DNA of 64,000 nt, taken from positions 1-64,000 of the forward strand of contig NZ_BPEV01000003.1 in the NCBI RefSeq assembly GCF_019654955.1, given 5' to 3'. Positions within the stretch are counted from its first letter, which is position 1. Each line of letters begins with the position of its first letter. Shown piece by piece: positions 16,940-27,122 of this stretch. Source of the stretch: Shewanella sp. KT0246 (GTDB lineage: Bacteria; Pseudomonadota; Gammaproteobacteria; Enterobacterales; Shewanellaceae). The position numbers were made by a program, and so were the translations under genes. The notes beneath the pieces were generated by a model. It had not been told where the DNA came from and did not search any database. It saw only the letters and a program-made list of their open reading frames with translations.

Positions 16940-18301
16940 TTACATTAAGAATATTGTTGCCAATCCTAAGAATGCGAATAAGCCAATGACATCTGTGACT
17001 GTGGTAAGTACCATTCCGCCAGCGAGTGCTGGGTCAATGTTTAGCTTTTTAAGAAACAATGGAATACTCGCCCCAGCTAAGCCTGCTACGGTCATGTTGA
17101 TTAGCATCGCGCCACCAATCAAGCCGCCTAAAGCAATGTCATCTTTCCAAAGCCATACCGCGAAAAATACCAGTACTGACCACATGATCCCATTTAGGAA
17201 GCCAATGGCTAATTCTTTACCAATAAGCCAGCGAGAGTTACTTTGACCAATATGACCTAATGCGATACCACGGATAACCAATGCGAGAGTTTGGTTACCT
17301 GCCACACCGCCCATACTGGGCACAATAGTCATTAAGATCGCAATCGTAGCAAACTGCTCTAATGTGCCTTCAAACATGTTGCTGACTGATGCAGCAAGTA
17401 ATGCGGCAAATAAGTTGATGGTGAGCCATAGAGAGCGTCTTAAGGTGCTTTTCATGACGGGGCCGAAGGTATCTTCATCATCATCCATACCTGCCATCCC
17501 CATCATGGAGTGTTCGGCATCTTCACGAATAACATCGACGACATCATCAATGGTGATACGACCTAGCAGCTTTTGTTCTTCATCTACGACAGGAGCTGAG
17601 ATCCAATCATGACGTTCGAATAACTGAGCGACTTCATTGTCAGGCATATCAACCGGGATACTTTCAAGCTCCGGATCCATGATGGTCCGGATAGTTTCAC
17701 TTGGGTTACAGGTGAGTAAATCTGCTAGCCGAACGCCACCAAGTACATGATCGTTTCTATCAACCACATACAAGGTGTCCGTTGTATCGGGTAAGTTGCC
17801 ACGTTGACGAAGGTAGCGCAGTACCACATCAATATTGACGTCAGGGCGTAACGTGACGGTATCTGTGTTCATGATACTGCCAGCAGTATCATCTGGGTAA
17901 GATAATGCTTGTTCGACACGATGGCGATCTTGACTGCTCATTGATTGCAGTACTTTTTTATAAACGGCGTCAGGGAGACTTCTTAAAATGTAGGCTAGAT
18001 CATCGGTATCCATGCCCGAAGTTGCTTGAGCCACTTTTTCAGGTGACATACCACTGATCAAGGAATCTTTAAGTTCTTCACCTAATTCTTCAAGGATCTC
18101 ACCCGCTTGCTCTTGGTCAATGAGTTGCCATAGGACTTGGCGAGTTTTGGGGGGTGAAGATTCAAGAATGAGGGCGACATCGGACGCTGCCATATCATGG
18201 AGCATATTTCTAACGTGGACAAACATGCCGCTGCCCAAAGCTTGAGTCAGCTGATTTAGGCGCTGTTCAGTAAGCTCGCTGTCGATTACTTCGATACCCA
18301 T
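16940..18301 (-). CDS. mgtE: MgtE magnesium transporter
   Basis: A 453-aa Mg2+ channel/transporter. The N-terminal superhelical MgtE domain (about residues 30-135) is followed by two CBS domains (about 135-260) and five C-terminal membrane helices (about 285-453), which include the family pore segment (VPSMGGVAGNQTLALVIRG). Known family members gate closed when the CBS and N domains bind Mg2+. It is monocistronic here, with about 380 bases before the next gene upstream. Confidence 0.94.
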   Translation of the reverse strand: MGIEVIDSELTEQRLNQLTQALGSGMFVHVRNMLHDMAASDVALILESSPPKTRQVLWQLIDQEQAGEILEELGEELKDSLISGMSPEKVAQATSGMDTDDLAYILRSLPDAVYKKVLQSMSSQDRHRVEQALSYPDDTAGSIMNTDTVTLRPDVNIDVVLRYLRQRGNLPDTTDTLYVVDRNDHVLGGVRLADLLTCNPSETIRTIMDPELESIPVDMPDNEVAQLFERHDWISAPVVDEEQKLLGRITIDDVVDVIREDAEHSMMGMAGMDDDEDTFGPVMKSTLRRSLWLTINLFAALLAASVSNMFEGTLEQFATIAILMTIVPSMGGVAGNQTLALVIRGIALGHIGQSNSRWLIGKELAIGFLNGIMWSVLVFFAVWLWKDDIALGGLIGGAMLINMTVAGLAGASIPLFLKKLNIDPALAGGMVLTTVTDVIGLFAFLGLATIFLM

Positions 18302-18683
18302 TCGCCACTCCTCAAAATTTCGATTGCCAATATTAACTTAACAGGGTGGAAAGGGAGAAGCAGTTTCTATTTCTAGCTAAGTTACTGCATAAAAATTAAG
18401 CGCTTTATTGATTTTTGTTAGACTTTAATGAGTATAGCGAACAAAACAAATATAAAGAGAATTAACTGCTAAAGTCGTCGTATTGCTGGAGTTATTTGTT
18501 AGTTTTTTATGTTGCTTTATTGATAACAGAACCTATTTAAGCGAAAGGTTCAGAGGGGAGTTGGCACTATTAACCTAGTAACCAAGCCAAAGGTACTCGC
18601 TTATCATAAAGTTGGTTAAAAATCTGAGTGTGAAAGAAGAGCTTAGTAGTTAGGTTGAACTATGGGGTTTAGAGTGAGAAAAC
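18302..18683. other. Intergenic region between mgtE and ptsO
   Basis: 382 bases, between two minus-strand genes. It should hold the mgtE promoter and the end of the ptsO transcript. I saw no convincing terminator, RNA element or reading frame; an Mg2+-responsive leader could not be recognised by eye. Confidence 0.4.
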
Positions 18684-18956
18684 TTAGCTTTCTTCGTCAA
18701 ACTTATCATTAATCAATTTGCACACCGCATCTAAGGCTTGCTGCGCATCAATACCTGTTGCCTCAACGGTTATGATCTTACCAATGCCACTTTCTAGCAT
18801 TAATAGCCCTAACACACTGGCTGCGCTGGCTTGTTTTTCGCCTTGGATAAGCGTGATGCTCGCTTCAAACTCGGTGGCTAAAATAGCCAGCTTGGTGGCT
18901 GCTCTAGCATGGAGCCCGAGTTTGTTACTGATTGTAATTTCTTTTGAAATACTCAT
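18684..18956 (-). CDS. ptsO: NPr, HPr-like phosphocarrier of the nitrogen PTS
   Basis: A 90-aa HPr-family protein with the phosphorylation site in KLGLHARAATKLA and the regulatory-Ser region KQASAASVLGLLMLESGIGK. It accepts phosphate from EI-Ntr and passes it to PtsN. ATG 18956 gives 90 aa, the length of E. coli NPr; an in-frame GTG at 18968 overlaps the rapZ stop (GTGA) and would add four residues, so either start is possible. Coupled with rapZ. Confidence 0.92.
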   Translation of the reverse strand: MSISKEITISNKLGLHARAATKLAILATEFEASITLIQGEKQASAASVLGLLMLESGIGKIITVEATGIDAQQALDAVCKLINDKFDEES

Positions 18957-18964
18957 TGTGGTTG

Positions 18965-19810
18965 TCACAAGTCGAGCTCTCTGTGACGGGCGCTGACTTG
19001 GTGCTTACTATTACTAAAGCGCTTTGTTAGTTGGTCGGCAATGTAGACCGAGCGGTGTTGACCGCCTGTGCAACCGATGGCTATGGTTAAGTAGCTGCGA
19101 TTATTGCGTTCAAGGTGCGGCATCCACGTTTCAAATAGGTTTTCAATTTGCCAAATGAATTTATTGACTAAAGGTTGTCTGCCTAAAAATTCTTGTACTG
19201 GCTGGTCTAAGCCAGTTAGCGGTCTTAGCTCTGTTTCCCAATGCGGATTGGGTAAGAAGCGCACATCAAACATAAAGTCTGCTTCAGCTGGCATACCATG
19301 CTTGAAGCCAAATGACTCAAAATGAATCACTAACTCTTTATCGATACTGCCCATTAATATTTGTCTGACTTGATCGCTGAGATCATAAATGGTCAATTGA
19401 GAGGTATCAATGTAGTGATCGACCATTTTAGCAATCGGTTCGAGTAAACGACCTTCTAGCTGAATAGCTTCTTGTAGCGAAATTTGGTTTTTAGATAGAG
19501 GATGTAATCGACGGGTTTCACTGTAGCGTTTAAGTAGAACCTGATCATTTGAGTTTAGAAATAAACTAATGATAGTCGTATCATCAGATAATAAGGCTAT
19601 TTGCTCTTCTAGAACCTTGCCTTGCTCTTCAATATTTCGAACATCGACACTGATGGCGACAAGTTCGTTATTTCCCTTGAGCTGCTCAAGCAAACTGCCA
19701 ATAAGTGGTAGAGGCAGGTTATCAACACAGTAATAACCTAAATCTTCTAATACCCTAAGTGCAACTGATTTACCTGAGCCTGATCGTCCTGATACGATGA
19801 CAAGTTTCAT
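18965..19810 (-). CDS. rapZ: RapZ, RNase adapter and nucleotide-binding protein
   Basis: A 281-aa protein with N-terminal Walker A GRSGSGKS (residues 8-15) and the conserved C-terminal region [15 protein letters not shown]. In E. coli RapZ presents the sRNA GlmZ to RNase E and so controls glucosamine-6-phosphate synthesis. The start codon overlaps the end of ptsN by four bases (ATGA). The gene order rpoN-hpf-ptsN-rapZ-ptsO matches enterics. Confidence 0.95.
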   Translation of the reverse strand: MKLVIVSGRSGSGKSVALRVLEDLGYYCVDNLPLPLIGSLLEQLKGNNELVAISVDVRNIEEQGKVLEEQIALLSDDTTIISLFLNSNDQVLLKRYSETRRLHPLSKNQISLQEAIQLEGRLLEPIAKMVDHYIDTSQLTIYDLSDQVRQILMGSIDKELVIHFESFGFKHGMPAEADFMFDVRFLPNPHWETELRPLTGLDQPVQEFLGRQPLVNKFIWQIENLFETWMPHLERNNRSYLTIAIGCTGGQHRSVYIADQLTKRFSNSKHQVSARHRELDL

Positions 19811-20250
19811 GCAGTTATAACCTGATATAGTTCTGTAGCGTCATGACTCTTTCGAAGTCGCTTAAGGATTAATTTATCACTCAGTTTTTCAGCCATGGTA
19901 GACAGCGTACTTAAATGCTGTTGGCATTGATCTGAAGGAACTAGCAGTGCAAATAATATATCCACGGGTTTCTTGTCGATAGCATCAAACTCAATGCCTT
20001 CTTCACACTTGATCAAAATGGCTATCGGGTGTTCGATATCATTTAATCGACCATGGGGAATAGCTATGCCATTTCCAATACCTGTACTACCCATTTTTTC
20101 ACGTGCTATTAAACTTTCAAAAATAGCCTGTGATGATAGGGTTGGGTACTGGGCAGCCATTAAATCGCTGATGAGTTCCAGTACTTTTTTCTTACTGCCC
20201 GGCGTGGCGCAGGTGGTGCACGCCGGTTGCAGAATGGTGCGAAGTTCCAT
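19807..20250 (-). CDS. ptsN: PtsN, EIIA component of the nitrogen PTS
   Basis: A 147-aa EIIA-Ntr protein. The phosphorylated His lies in [13 protein letters not shown]. Unlike many homologues the first 25 residues contain [12 protein letters not shown], an unusual Cys-rich stretch (two Cys plus one nearby) before the domain proper. It receives phosphate from NPr and controls potassium uptake and other processes. It starts two bases after the hpf stop codon. Confidence 0.94.
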   Translation of the reverse strand: MELRTILQPACTTCATPGSKKKVLELISDLMAAQYPTLSSQAIFESLIAREKMGSTGIGNGIAIPHGRLNDIEHPIAILIKCEEGIEFDAIDKKPVDILFALLVPSDQCQQHLSTLSTMAEKLSDKLILKRLRKSHDATELYQVITA

Positions 20251-20252
20251 TG

Positions 20253-20540
20253 TTAGTGTTTAATTAACTTCTCTTTATGTTTAATTACCTGACGGTCTAA
20301 TTTGTCTATCAGGGCGTCAATTGCGACATACATATCTGCGTTTTGAGATACGGCAAAAACTTCACCTCCTTTGAGGTGTAATTTTGCTTCAGCAATTTGT
20401 TGCAGCTTCTGAACATTGAGCACAACGTGAACATTATTGATCTGTTCGAAGTGTCGTTCAAGCTTTGAAAACTTAGTTTGTACATACTCACGTAAAGATT
20501 GCGTGATTTCTACATGGTGCCCAGTCAGATTAATTTGCAT
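20253..20540 (-). CDS. hpf: Ribosome hibernation promoting factor (short form)
   Basis: A 95-aa HPF/YfiA-family protein (MQINLTGHHVEITQSLREYV, then FSKLERHFEQINNVHVVL). It is the short gammaproteobacterial form, without the C-terminal dimerisation domain of long HPF. It binds the 30S decoding centre and promotes 100S dimers in stationary phase. It lies 23 bases downstream of rpoN. Confidence 0.94.
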   Translation of the reverse strand: MQINLTGHHVEITQSLREYVQTKFSKLERHFEQINNVHVVLNVQKLQQIAEAKLHLKGGEVFAVSQNADMYVAIDALIDKLDRQVIKHKEKLIKH

Positions 20541-20563
20541 AGATCATCCTCCATTACAAAGGC

Positions 20564-22048
20564 TTATAAGCTCTTGCGTTGGTTTGAGGGAGGGATGAGC
20601 ATTGCTTCACGATATTTGGCGATCGTACGCCGAGCAACATTAATCCCTTGTTCAGCCAATAGCGTCGCCATTTTACTATCGCTAAGTGGCTTTTTCTGGT
20701 TTTCCGCTGCAACAAGCTTCTTAATAAAGGCACGAATTGCAGTAGAAGAACATTCTCCGCCATCATCAGTACTAACGTGGCTAGAGAAGAAATATTTTAG
20801 TTCAAAAAGTCCGCGAGGGGTGTGCATATATTTTTGAGTCGTCACACGAGAAATCGTCGACTCATGCATTTCAACTGCTTCAGCAATATCATTAAGCACC
20901 ATCGGTTTCATGGCTTCTTCACCAAACTCAAAAAATCCTTGCTGAAATTGCACAATACAATTGGCCACTTTTAACAGGGTTTCATTGCGACTCTCAATAC
21001 TCTTGATAAACCATTTTGCTTCTTGTAAGTGACCACGAATAAATTGGCTATCAGACTGACTTGCAGACCCTTTTGCCATGGCTGCGTATTGCTGATTCAC
21101 ACCAATTTTGGGCATGTTATCTGGATTGAGCTCTACGACCCAGCGGCCACTTTTCTTAAATACAGTCACATCAGGTATGACATATTCGTCTTTAATCGGT
21201 GTTATTTGTAAACCTGGACGCGGATTCAAGGTTTGAATAAATTGAATCGCTTCGCGTAAATCATCTTCTTTAAGCTTGGTTTTACGCATTAATAAGCGAA
21301 AGTCGCGGCCAGCAATTAAATCAAGGTGTTCACTAATGAGCAATTTTACATTGTCGATGCAGGGGATTTCATCTGGATATTGACCAAGTTGAATCATGAG
21401 ACATTCACTTAAGTCTCTCGCTGCCACTCCTACAGGGTCAAAATGTTGCACGCGTTTAAGTACAGCTTCAACTTCGTCGAGTTCTATATCTTCAAGACCT
21501 AAGGCCTGCAATATGTCCTCAGTTGATTGGGTTAAGTAACCGCGTTCATCAACGGCGTCGATAATAGCTGTGGCAATAACAAGATCGTTTTCAGAAAAAG
21601 GAGTCAGGTTTTTTTGCCACTCAAGGTGTTCATATAAGCCTTCGGTGGTTTCACCTTGAAAAGGCATATCGTCATCACGAGCGACGGCCCCAGAGCCTGA
21701 ACTAGGCGATGCGGTATAGACTTCATCCCATGTAGTATCCATCGGGAGATCTTCTGGCATCGACTCTTTGGTTAATGATTCCGTGGTATCAACGGTAGAG
21801 GTGTCTTTTTCAACGGTAACTTGGCTATTATCGCTAAAATCAGTGTCGGTTTGCTGGGCGTTTTCTTTTACGGGTTCTTTGGCTTTAGCAAACTCATCTT
21901 CGAGCTCAAGGAGAGGGTTTGAGTCAAGTGCTTGTTGAATTTCTTGCTGTAGCTCCAATGAGGAAAGTTGCAATAAGCGTATGGCTTGTTGCAACTGAGG
22001 GGTCATCGTCAGGTGTTGACCCATTTTGAGTTGGAGTGAGGCTTTCAT
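20564..22048 (-). CDS. rpoN: RNA polymerase sigma-54 factor RpoN
   Basis: A 494-aa sigma-54. Region I is Gln/Leu-rich ([20 protein letters not shown]), an acidic variable linker follows (about 55-130), then the core-binding region, the helix-turn-helix and the RpoN box [10 protein letters not shown] close to the C-terminus. It recognises GG/GC (-24/-12) promoters and needs AAA+ activators. One such promoter lies in this window at 57606-57622. Confidence 0.96.
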   Translation of the reverse strand: MKASLQLKMGQHLTMTPQLQQAIRLLQLSSLELQQEIQQALDSNPLLELEDEFAKAKEPVKENAQQTDTDFSDNSQVTVEKDTSTVDTTESLTKESMPEDLPMDTTWDEVYTASPSSGSGAVARDDDMPFQGETTEGLYEHLEWQKNLTPFSENDLVIATAIIDAVDERGYLTQSTEDILQALGLEDIELDEVEAVLKRVQHFDPVGVAARDLSECLMIQLGQYPDEIPCIDNVKLLISEHLDLIAGRDFRLLMRKTKLKEDDLREAIQFIQTLNPRPGLQITPIKDEYVIPDVTVFKKSGRWVVELNPDNMPKIGVNQQYAAMAKGSASQSDSQFIRGHLQEAKWFIKSIESRNETLLKVANCIVQFQQGFFEFGEEAMKPMVLNDIAEAVEMHESTISRVTTQKYMHTPRGLFELKYFFSSHVSTDDGGECSSTAIRAFIKKLVAAENQKKPLSDSKMATLLAEQGINVARRTIAKYREAMLIPPSNQRKSL

Positions 22049-22102
22049 TTACCGCTTATCCCTAATTGAATTTCATCATCGCGACTAACAATTGTGTGGG
22101 TC

Positions 22103-22206
22103 TAGCACCTTTTTATCGTTTTCTAGACTGACGTTAAACAATGCTTTGGTTAAGCATTTAGTTCAACGATAAGTTGAGTCTAGAACATAGCACTAAAAAG
22201 TGGGAC
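22103..22206. other. Large imperfect palindrome between lptB and rpoN
   Basis: Nested inverted repeats: TTCTAGACT (22121-22129) pairs exactly with 22177-22185, inside it AATGCTT (22140-22146) pairs with 22152-22158, and outside it CACCTTTTT pairs with AAAAAGTGG with one mismatch. The element fills most of the 203-base gap upstream of rpoN and would form a long stem-loop in the minus-strand transcript. Confidence 0.5.
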
Positions 22207-22251
22207 TGATACTGGTCGCGAAATGCCATATTGTGCACTAAAGAATGCTAA

Positions 22252-22983
22252 CTATAGCTTGAATTGCTCACCTAAGTATACTGACCTGACTTGCTGATTG
22301 TCTAAGATTTCAGCAGGCGTGCCTTCTGCAATTAAATCACCGTGGCTGACAATATACGCGCGCTCACACACATCAAGTGTTTCACGAACATTATGGTCTG
22401 TAATTAACACACCTAAACCACGACTTTTTAATTGTTGAATAATTTTCTTGATATCTATCACAGAGATAGGATCAACACCTGCGAAAGGCTCATCCAATAA
22501 AATGAACTTAGGATTGGCTGCCAATGCGCGTGCGATTTCTACCCGGCGACGTTCACCACCCGATAATGCCATGCCTTGGCTATCGCGAATATGAGTGATA
22601 TTGAACTCTTCTAATAAGTGTTCTAATTCTTCAATGCGCTGCTCTGTGGTTAAACTCTTGCGGGTTTGTAACACAGCCATAATGTTATCGTGTACGGTCA
22701 GCTTTCGAAAAATACTGGCTTCTTGTGGTAAATAACCAATGCCTTTGCGAGCGCGGAGATGCATTGGATCTGCAGTGAGATCGTCAGAATCAATTAATAT
22801 CCGGCCTTTATCGCTTTTAACTAAACCAACCACCATATAAAAGGTGGTGGTTTTACCTGCGCCATTTGGCCCTAATAGCCCCACAATTTGCCCAGTTTTA
22901 ACTGTCAGGCTGACATTTTTAACTACTTGGCGGCTTTTGTAACTTTTCGCCAAGTTTTCAGCTGTTAACGTTATTTGTGTCAT
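22252..22983 (-). CDS. lptB: LptB, LPS export ABC ATPase
   Basis: A 243-aa ATPase with Walker [10 protein letters not shown], signature [14 protein letters not shown], Walker [12 protein letters not shown] and the switch His in ITDHNVRE. It powers the LptB2FG extractor that moves lipopolysaccharide from the inner membrane to the LptC-LptA bridge. Its start codon overlaps the lptA stop by one base. Confidence 0.96.
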   Translation of the reverse strand: MTQITLTAENLAKSYKSRQVVKNVSLTVKTGQIVGLLGPNGAGKTTTFYMVVGLVKSDKGRILIDSDDLTADPMHLRARKGIGYLPQEASIFRKLTVHDNIMAVLQTRKSLTTEQRIEELEHLLEEFNITHIRDSQGMALSGGERRRVEIARALAANPKFILLDEPFAGVDPISVIDIKKIIQQLKSRGLGVLITDHNVRETLDVCERAYIVSHGDLIAEGTPAEILDNQQVRSVYLGEQFKL

Positions 22984-23828
22984 TATTGAGTTTGCTCTAG
23001 CGCTGGTGCTTCAGGTAATGAATCTGTATTTGGCTTATCTTTAACTTGTTGGCCTTCAATTGAAGTCTCTATATTTGCTTCAGGTACTTCGATGACGGGC
23101 ATTGCCGATTCAGAACTATTCTTGTGAGTATCAGTTTCTTCAGTAGTTGTTATGTCTGTAGAAGTTATTTCAGCATTATTGGCTTCTGTTTTCTCTTCAC
23201 TGATAGATGTAGCTTGATTCTCAATGAGCTTTTCTGACTCTTCTGCTTTTGGTGATTCTAATTCAGGCGGCTCTGAATTATCTGTTGAGTCATTTAAATC
23301 TGGATAGTTCTCTGGTTGGAAAATCGTAATAACGCGATCTTTACCATCACCAGTACTTTCAGCAATCAATTGTTGCTTATCAATATTATAGCTAATCAAG
23401 TTACCAGTAACTTGGCTGCCAGCTTGATCAAGTTTAGCGTTGCCTTTTAGGGTCAAAATACTAGTAGCGAGTTCATATTTGATTTCATTCGCACTTGCAG
23501 TACCAATACGACCGTCATCTAATTCTTGGGAAAAGGTTGCTGGGTTACCTGTGGCGATCATGGTTTTTTTGCCACCGGTTTCAGCACTGAATGCCCGTAA
23601 TTCATCGGCATTAATGTTTATTGTACCTTGGGTGACTGTGACAGGACCAAAGAAAATAACTTGGTTATTTTTAATGTCGGCTTTCTGGCTCACTGCAGCG
23701 ACTTTTAGTTCTTGCTGTAAGTCACCTTCTTTAGCGCTTACGCTAGTGGCCCCAACTAGGCTTATTCCAACTAGACTCATCTTTACAAAATTATGCATTG
23801 AGACAGTAAGGTTTTTACTTTGCTTCAT
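22983..23828 (-). CDS. lptA: LptA, periplasmic LPS bridge protein with a long acidic tail
   Basis: A 281-aa protein. The first 25-30 residues are a signal peptide (cleavage near VSA-KE); residues about 40-170 form the OstA/LptA beta-jellyroll ([23 protein letters not shown], then [20 protein letters not shown]). E. coli LptA is 185 aa; here an extra stretch of about 110 residues, rich in E, T, S, N and P, follows. The first ATG is supported by AAGGA just upstream within lptC. It overlaps lptC by 14 bases and lptB by one. Confidence 0.93.
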   Translation of the reverse strand: MKQSKNLTVSMHNFVKMSLVGISLVGATSVSAKEGDLQQELKVAAVSQKADIKNNQVIFFGPVTVTQGTININADELRAFSAETGGKKTMIATGNPATFSQELDDGRIGTASANEIKYELATSILTLKGNAKLDQAGSQVTGNLISYNIDKQQLIAESTGDGKDRVITIFQPENYPDLNDSTDNSEPPELESPKAEESEKLIENQATSISEEKTEANNAEITSTDITTTEETDTHKNSSESAMPVIEVPEANIETSIEGQQVKDKPNTDSLPEAPALEQTQ

Positions 23829-24375
23829 ACGTTCCTTCTACTTGACTTAAAAGCTCTAATTCTTCGGCATTTAAATCAGCGTAAAGGCCTAAGCCTTGTA
23901 TATTAAAGTCTTGGCCTGAGACATAAATTTGTCGATCAGACGTCATGATCATGGTGTTCAAATCCAACGCCAACATACTCGTTGTCAGCGATTGTACTGG
24001 TTCATTGATGTTTATTGCATCAATAATAACATTATTTTGTAGGACTACTTTGCCAGTCTCTTTATTAAGCTTGCCTAAATCAGCAGTTAATTGCCACTCA
24101 GCTTCACCATTTTCTGGATATACAAGATAAACAGGTTCAGTGAACAAGGTTTCATTTGTCTGCTGAAAATGTTCCATGTGTTTAGCTGAAACGCGACTTT
24201 GGACTAAGCCTTGCTCGTTAAATTCAGTACTGCGTAAATCGTTAGCGATAAATTCTGGACGAGCAGGATCTGGCAGCTTAGTGGCTTCCATGGCACTGCG
24301 TTTTACTTGGACTTGCCAATATAAAATTAGTGCAGCGCCAAAAAAGGCTAGTATGGCCAGTGTGGTGCGGCTCAT
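23815..24375 (-). CDS. lptC: LptC, inner-membrane-anchored LPS transport protein
   Basis: A 186-aa bitopic protein with an N-terminal membrane anchor (residues about 4-22) and a periplasmic OstA-like domain; length agrees with E. coli LptC (191 aa). It passes lipopolysaccharide from LptB2FG to LptA. The start overlaps the kdsC stop (ATGA). Confidence 0.93.
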   Translation of the reverse strand: MSRTTLAILAFFGAALILYWQVQVKRSAMEATKLPDPARPEFIANDLRSTEFNEQGLVQSRVSAKHMEHFQQTNETLFTEPVYLVYPENGEAEWQLTADLGKLNKETGKVVLQNNVIIDAININEPVQSLTTSMLALDLNTMIMTSDRQIYVSGQDFNIQGLGLYADLNAEELELLSQVEGTYEAK

Positions 24376-24935
24376 ATACTCATTCCATGGGCAGTTTCGA
24401 ATTTATCTTGGCTCACTAACAGTAAATCGGTTAATTCTCGTAGTGCTCCGTTACCACCATTGATACTAGTAATCATTTGGCAATGACGTTTTACATATGG
24501 GTGTCCATCAGCCACACATACCGCTAATCCGACTTCTTTCATGACAGGTAAGTCGACCATGTCGTCACCGATATAAGCGACCTCGTCAGGTTTAACATTA
24601 TAAATACTCAGTAAGTCTTTAAACGGAGTGAGTTTATCGTCGACACCTTGATAAATGTGGCTGACACCTAAAGCAGTCATGCGATTTTCAACAATGGCCG
24701 ATTTACGCCCCGTAATAACGGCAACATTAATGCCACTGGTTAAAATTGAACGAACGCCATAACCATCGCGAGTATGAAAAGCTTTGAGTTCTTCACCGGC
24801 ATTACTTAAATAAATTCGGCCGTCGGAAAATACACCATCAACATCGCAGATGAGTAGTTTGATTTTTTTAGCGCGTTGCCAAATGTCATCACTAACAGGG
24901 CCATATAAACCTTGATGAACTTGTGTCTCTGACAT
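24372..24935 (-). CDS. kdsC: KdsC, 3-deoxy-D-manno-octulosonate-8-phosphate phosphatase
   Basis: A 187-aa HAD-family phosphatase. The catalytic DxD lies in LLICDVDGVFSDG, and AYIGDDMVDLPVMK supplies the metal-binding Asp pair. It removes phosphate from KDO-8-phosphate in the pathway to the inner core of LPS. It ends or begins within a few bases of kdsD and lptC, indicating a single operon. Confidence 0.95.
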   Translation of the reverse strand: MSETQVHQGLYGPVSDDIWQRAKKIKLLICDVDGVFSDGRIYLSNAGEELKAFHTRDGYGVRSILTSGINVAVITGRKSAIVENRMTALGVSHIYQGVDDKLTPFKDLLSIYNVKPDEVAYIGDDMVDLPVMKEVGLAVCVADGHPYVKRHCQMITSINGGNGALRELTDLLLVSQDKFETAHGMSI

Positions 24936-24936
24936 A

Positions 24937-25914
24937 TTAAATGACTCCTGCTTTGACCATGTCTAGCATGTTAAGTGCGCCGACAGGGTGCTGATTGCTG
25001 TCAACAACGATTAAGCCGTTTATGCTTTTTTCATCCATTACCTGTAGGGCTTGCGCTGCTAAAATATCTGCACTAATTGTAATGCAGTTTGGCGTCATAA
25101 CGTCGGCAATGGCGGTTGTACGTAAATTCTTTTCTGCATCAATCACTCGGCGTAAATCTCCGTCAGTAAAAATACCCACAAGTTTACCGTCATCATCGGT
25201 GACAGCTGTCATGCCTAAACCTTTATTTGAGATTTCGTATAAAGATTCAGTGATACACACATGACTGTTAACTTGAGGAACATCATTACCTTGATGCATG
25301 ACATCTGACACTTTCAACAGCAGTTTTCGCCCTAAAGAACCACCTGGGTGCGATAAAGCAAAGTCGTCACGGGTAAACCCTTTAGCTTGCAGTAATGCGA
25401 CCGCTAACGCATCGCCCATAACTAATGTTGCAGTAGTGCTTGATGTAGGTGCAAGCCCAAGTGGACAAGCCTCTTCCGGTACTTCAATACAAAGGTGCAG
25501 TTTTGATAAACGCGCCATATTCGAATCTGGTTTACCGGTTATTGCAATAACCGGTACGCCCATACGTTGAATAACAGGCAGTAAAGTGAGGATCTCACTT
25601 GATTCGCCAGAGTTTGAGATGGCGAGAATAATATCGTTTTTAGCGAGAGCGCCTAAATCACCATGGCTTGCTTCACCTGGGTGAACAAAAAACGCAGGAG
25701 TGCCAGTACTGGCAAGAGTCGCTGAAATCTTATTGCCGATATGGCCAGATTTGCCCATACCCATAACAATAACTTTGCCTTTGCACTGCAAAATTAGTTC
25801 ACAAGCTTGTCCAAAAGCATCGGAATCAACGTACTGATATAGATTATCTAAAGCCGTTTTCTCGATATCGATGACCTGACGGCCCCATTGACGCAATTGT
25901 TTCTGATCTATCAT
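24937..25914 (-). CDS. kdsD: KdsD, arabinose-5-phosphate isomerase
   Basis: A 325-aa enzyme with an N-terminal SIS domain (GMGKSGHIGNKISATLASTG, SHPGGSLGR) and two C-terminal CBS domains. It converts ribulose-5-phosphate to arabinose-5-phosphate, the first step to KDO. ATG 25914 is preferred to TTG 25935, which would prepend seven residues; 325 aa fits E. coli KdsD (328 aa). Confidence 0.94.
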   Translation of the reverse strand: MIDQKQLRQWGRQVIDIEKTALDNLYQYVDSDAFGQACELILQCKGKVIVMGMGKSGHIGNKISATLASTGTPAFFVHPGEASHGDLGALAKNDIILAISNSGESSEILTLLPVIQRMGVPVIAITGKPDSNMARLSKLHLCIEVPEEACPLGLAPTSSTTATLVMGDALAVALLQAKGFTRDDFALSHPGGSLGRKLLLKVSDVMHQGNDVPQVNSHVCITESLYEISNKGLGMTAVTDDDGKLVGIFTDGDLRRVIDAEKNLRTTAIADVMTPNCITISADILAAQALQVMDEKSINGLIVVDSNQHPVGALNMLDMVKAGVI

Positions 25915-25982
25915 AGGTCTCTCGCTCTGTTCCAATGCTAATCGAACATTAGCATTGGTGAGATAAAAATCTTTATGCCCCG

Positions 25983-26945
25983 TTATTGAGATTGAAATAA
26001 GACAATCTGGTACGCAATAAAGACGACTAATAAAATGGCGCCATGCCAGCGAGTAAGCTGCTTTTTGGCGCCACTGGATAAAACTAGAACAGCTAATGCG
26101 GTACTGGTACCCAGCACCATATAAAAATCTCGGCTGCTGGCATGAGCATCAATTTCACCAGGTGCGATAAGTCCTGGTATTGCCAATACTGCTAAAATAT
26201 TAAATAAGTTTGACCCAACAATATTACCTATTGCTAAATCATCTTCTTTTTTAAGTACCCCAGCTATACATGCAGCAAGTTCAGGCAAGCTAGTGCCGAC
26301 AGCAATAATGGTTAAACCAATGACTAAATCCGACAATCCAAATGTTTTGGCAATGCCGACAGCGCCAGTCACCATCCAGTCAGCTGAAAGCGGTAACAGT
26401 ATCATGCCTACAATTATCCAGATAATAGCATGTAATGTGGGTACATTTTTAGGGATCTCTGCATCAGATTCGTCAGATAATGGATCAATTTGTTTATTTC
26501 TCATGGCTTGCCAAATGAAATAGCCCATTAAGGCGAAAAAGGCGACCAATAATATCCCGCCTTCTAATCGCGTTAACATGCCGTCATGGATGAGATAGCC
26601 AGCTAAAACGGTTGCTGCCAACATTAATGGTATTTCGCGTTTTAGGGTCTGCGAACTAACAGATATGGCGCCAAGTAATGCAGTAATACCAAGAATAAGA
26701 GTGATGTTAGCAACGTTAGAGCCAAGGACATTACCAACTGCGGTATTGCTCATGCCTTCCATTGATGCTGTTGCAGCAACAAACATTTCGGGAGCAGAGC
26801 TTCCCATTGCCACAATTGTTAAACCAATTAGCATTGGCGGCAAACCAAGGTTTCGAGCAAACGCGGCAGCGCCATATACGAAGCGGTCAGCGCTCCAAAC
26901 TAAAACGCCTAAACCAGCGATTAGCATCAAGATATTAAAAAGCAT
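25983..26945 (-). CDS. yrbG: YrbG-type calcium/sodium antiporter
   Basis: A 320-aa cation/Ca2+ exchanger with about ten membrane helices and the two duplicated alpha-repeats (MGSSAPEMFVAATAS and VGTSLPELAACIAG, each followed by GNVLGSN/GNIVGSN). The frame stays open upstream to 27068, but ATG 26945 begins directly with the first helix and has GGA ahead, so it was chosen. The yrbG-kdsD-kdsC-lptCAB order matches E. coli. It diverges from mlaF. Confidence 0.92.
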   Translation of the reverse strand: MLFNILMLIAGLGVLVWSADRFVYGAAAFARNLGLPPMLIGLTIVAMGSSAPEMFVAATASMEGMSNTAVGNVLGSNVANITLILGITALLGAISVSSQTLKREIPLMLAATVLAGYLIHDGMLTRLEGGILLVAFFALMGYFIWQAMRNKQIDPLSDESDAEIPKNVPTLHAIIWIIVGMILLPLSADWMVTGAVGIAKTFGLSDLVIGLTIIAVGTSLPELAACIAGVLKKEDDLAIGNIVGSNLFNILAVLAIPGLIAPGEIDAHASSRDFYMVLGTSTALAVLVLSSGAKKQLTRWHGAILLVVFIAYQIVLFQSQ

Positions 26946-27122
26946 GTTTTTCCAAAAAATGTGTTGATAGCGATATTTAAGTAGAATTTTAACAAAAATA
27001 TGAGCTGATGCGATAATTGTTGTGGATTGTAACTCATGGTGATTGATTTGTTGTAGGTTCTTACACAATTTCGTACAATTCAGATCTACATCTAACGGGC
27101 CAGGAAGGCTATTATTTCCTCT

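Noticed and set aside
23440-23850. 136-codon plus-strand frame opposite lptA
   Set aside because: Antisense to a conserved essential gene, hydrophobic by codon mirroring and without RBS.
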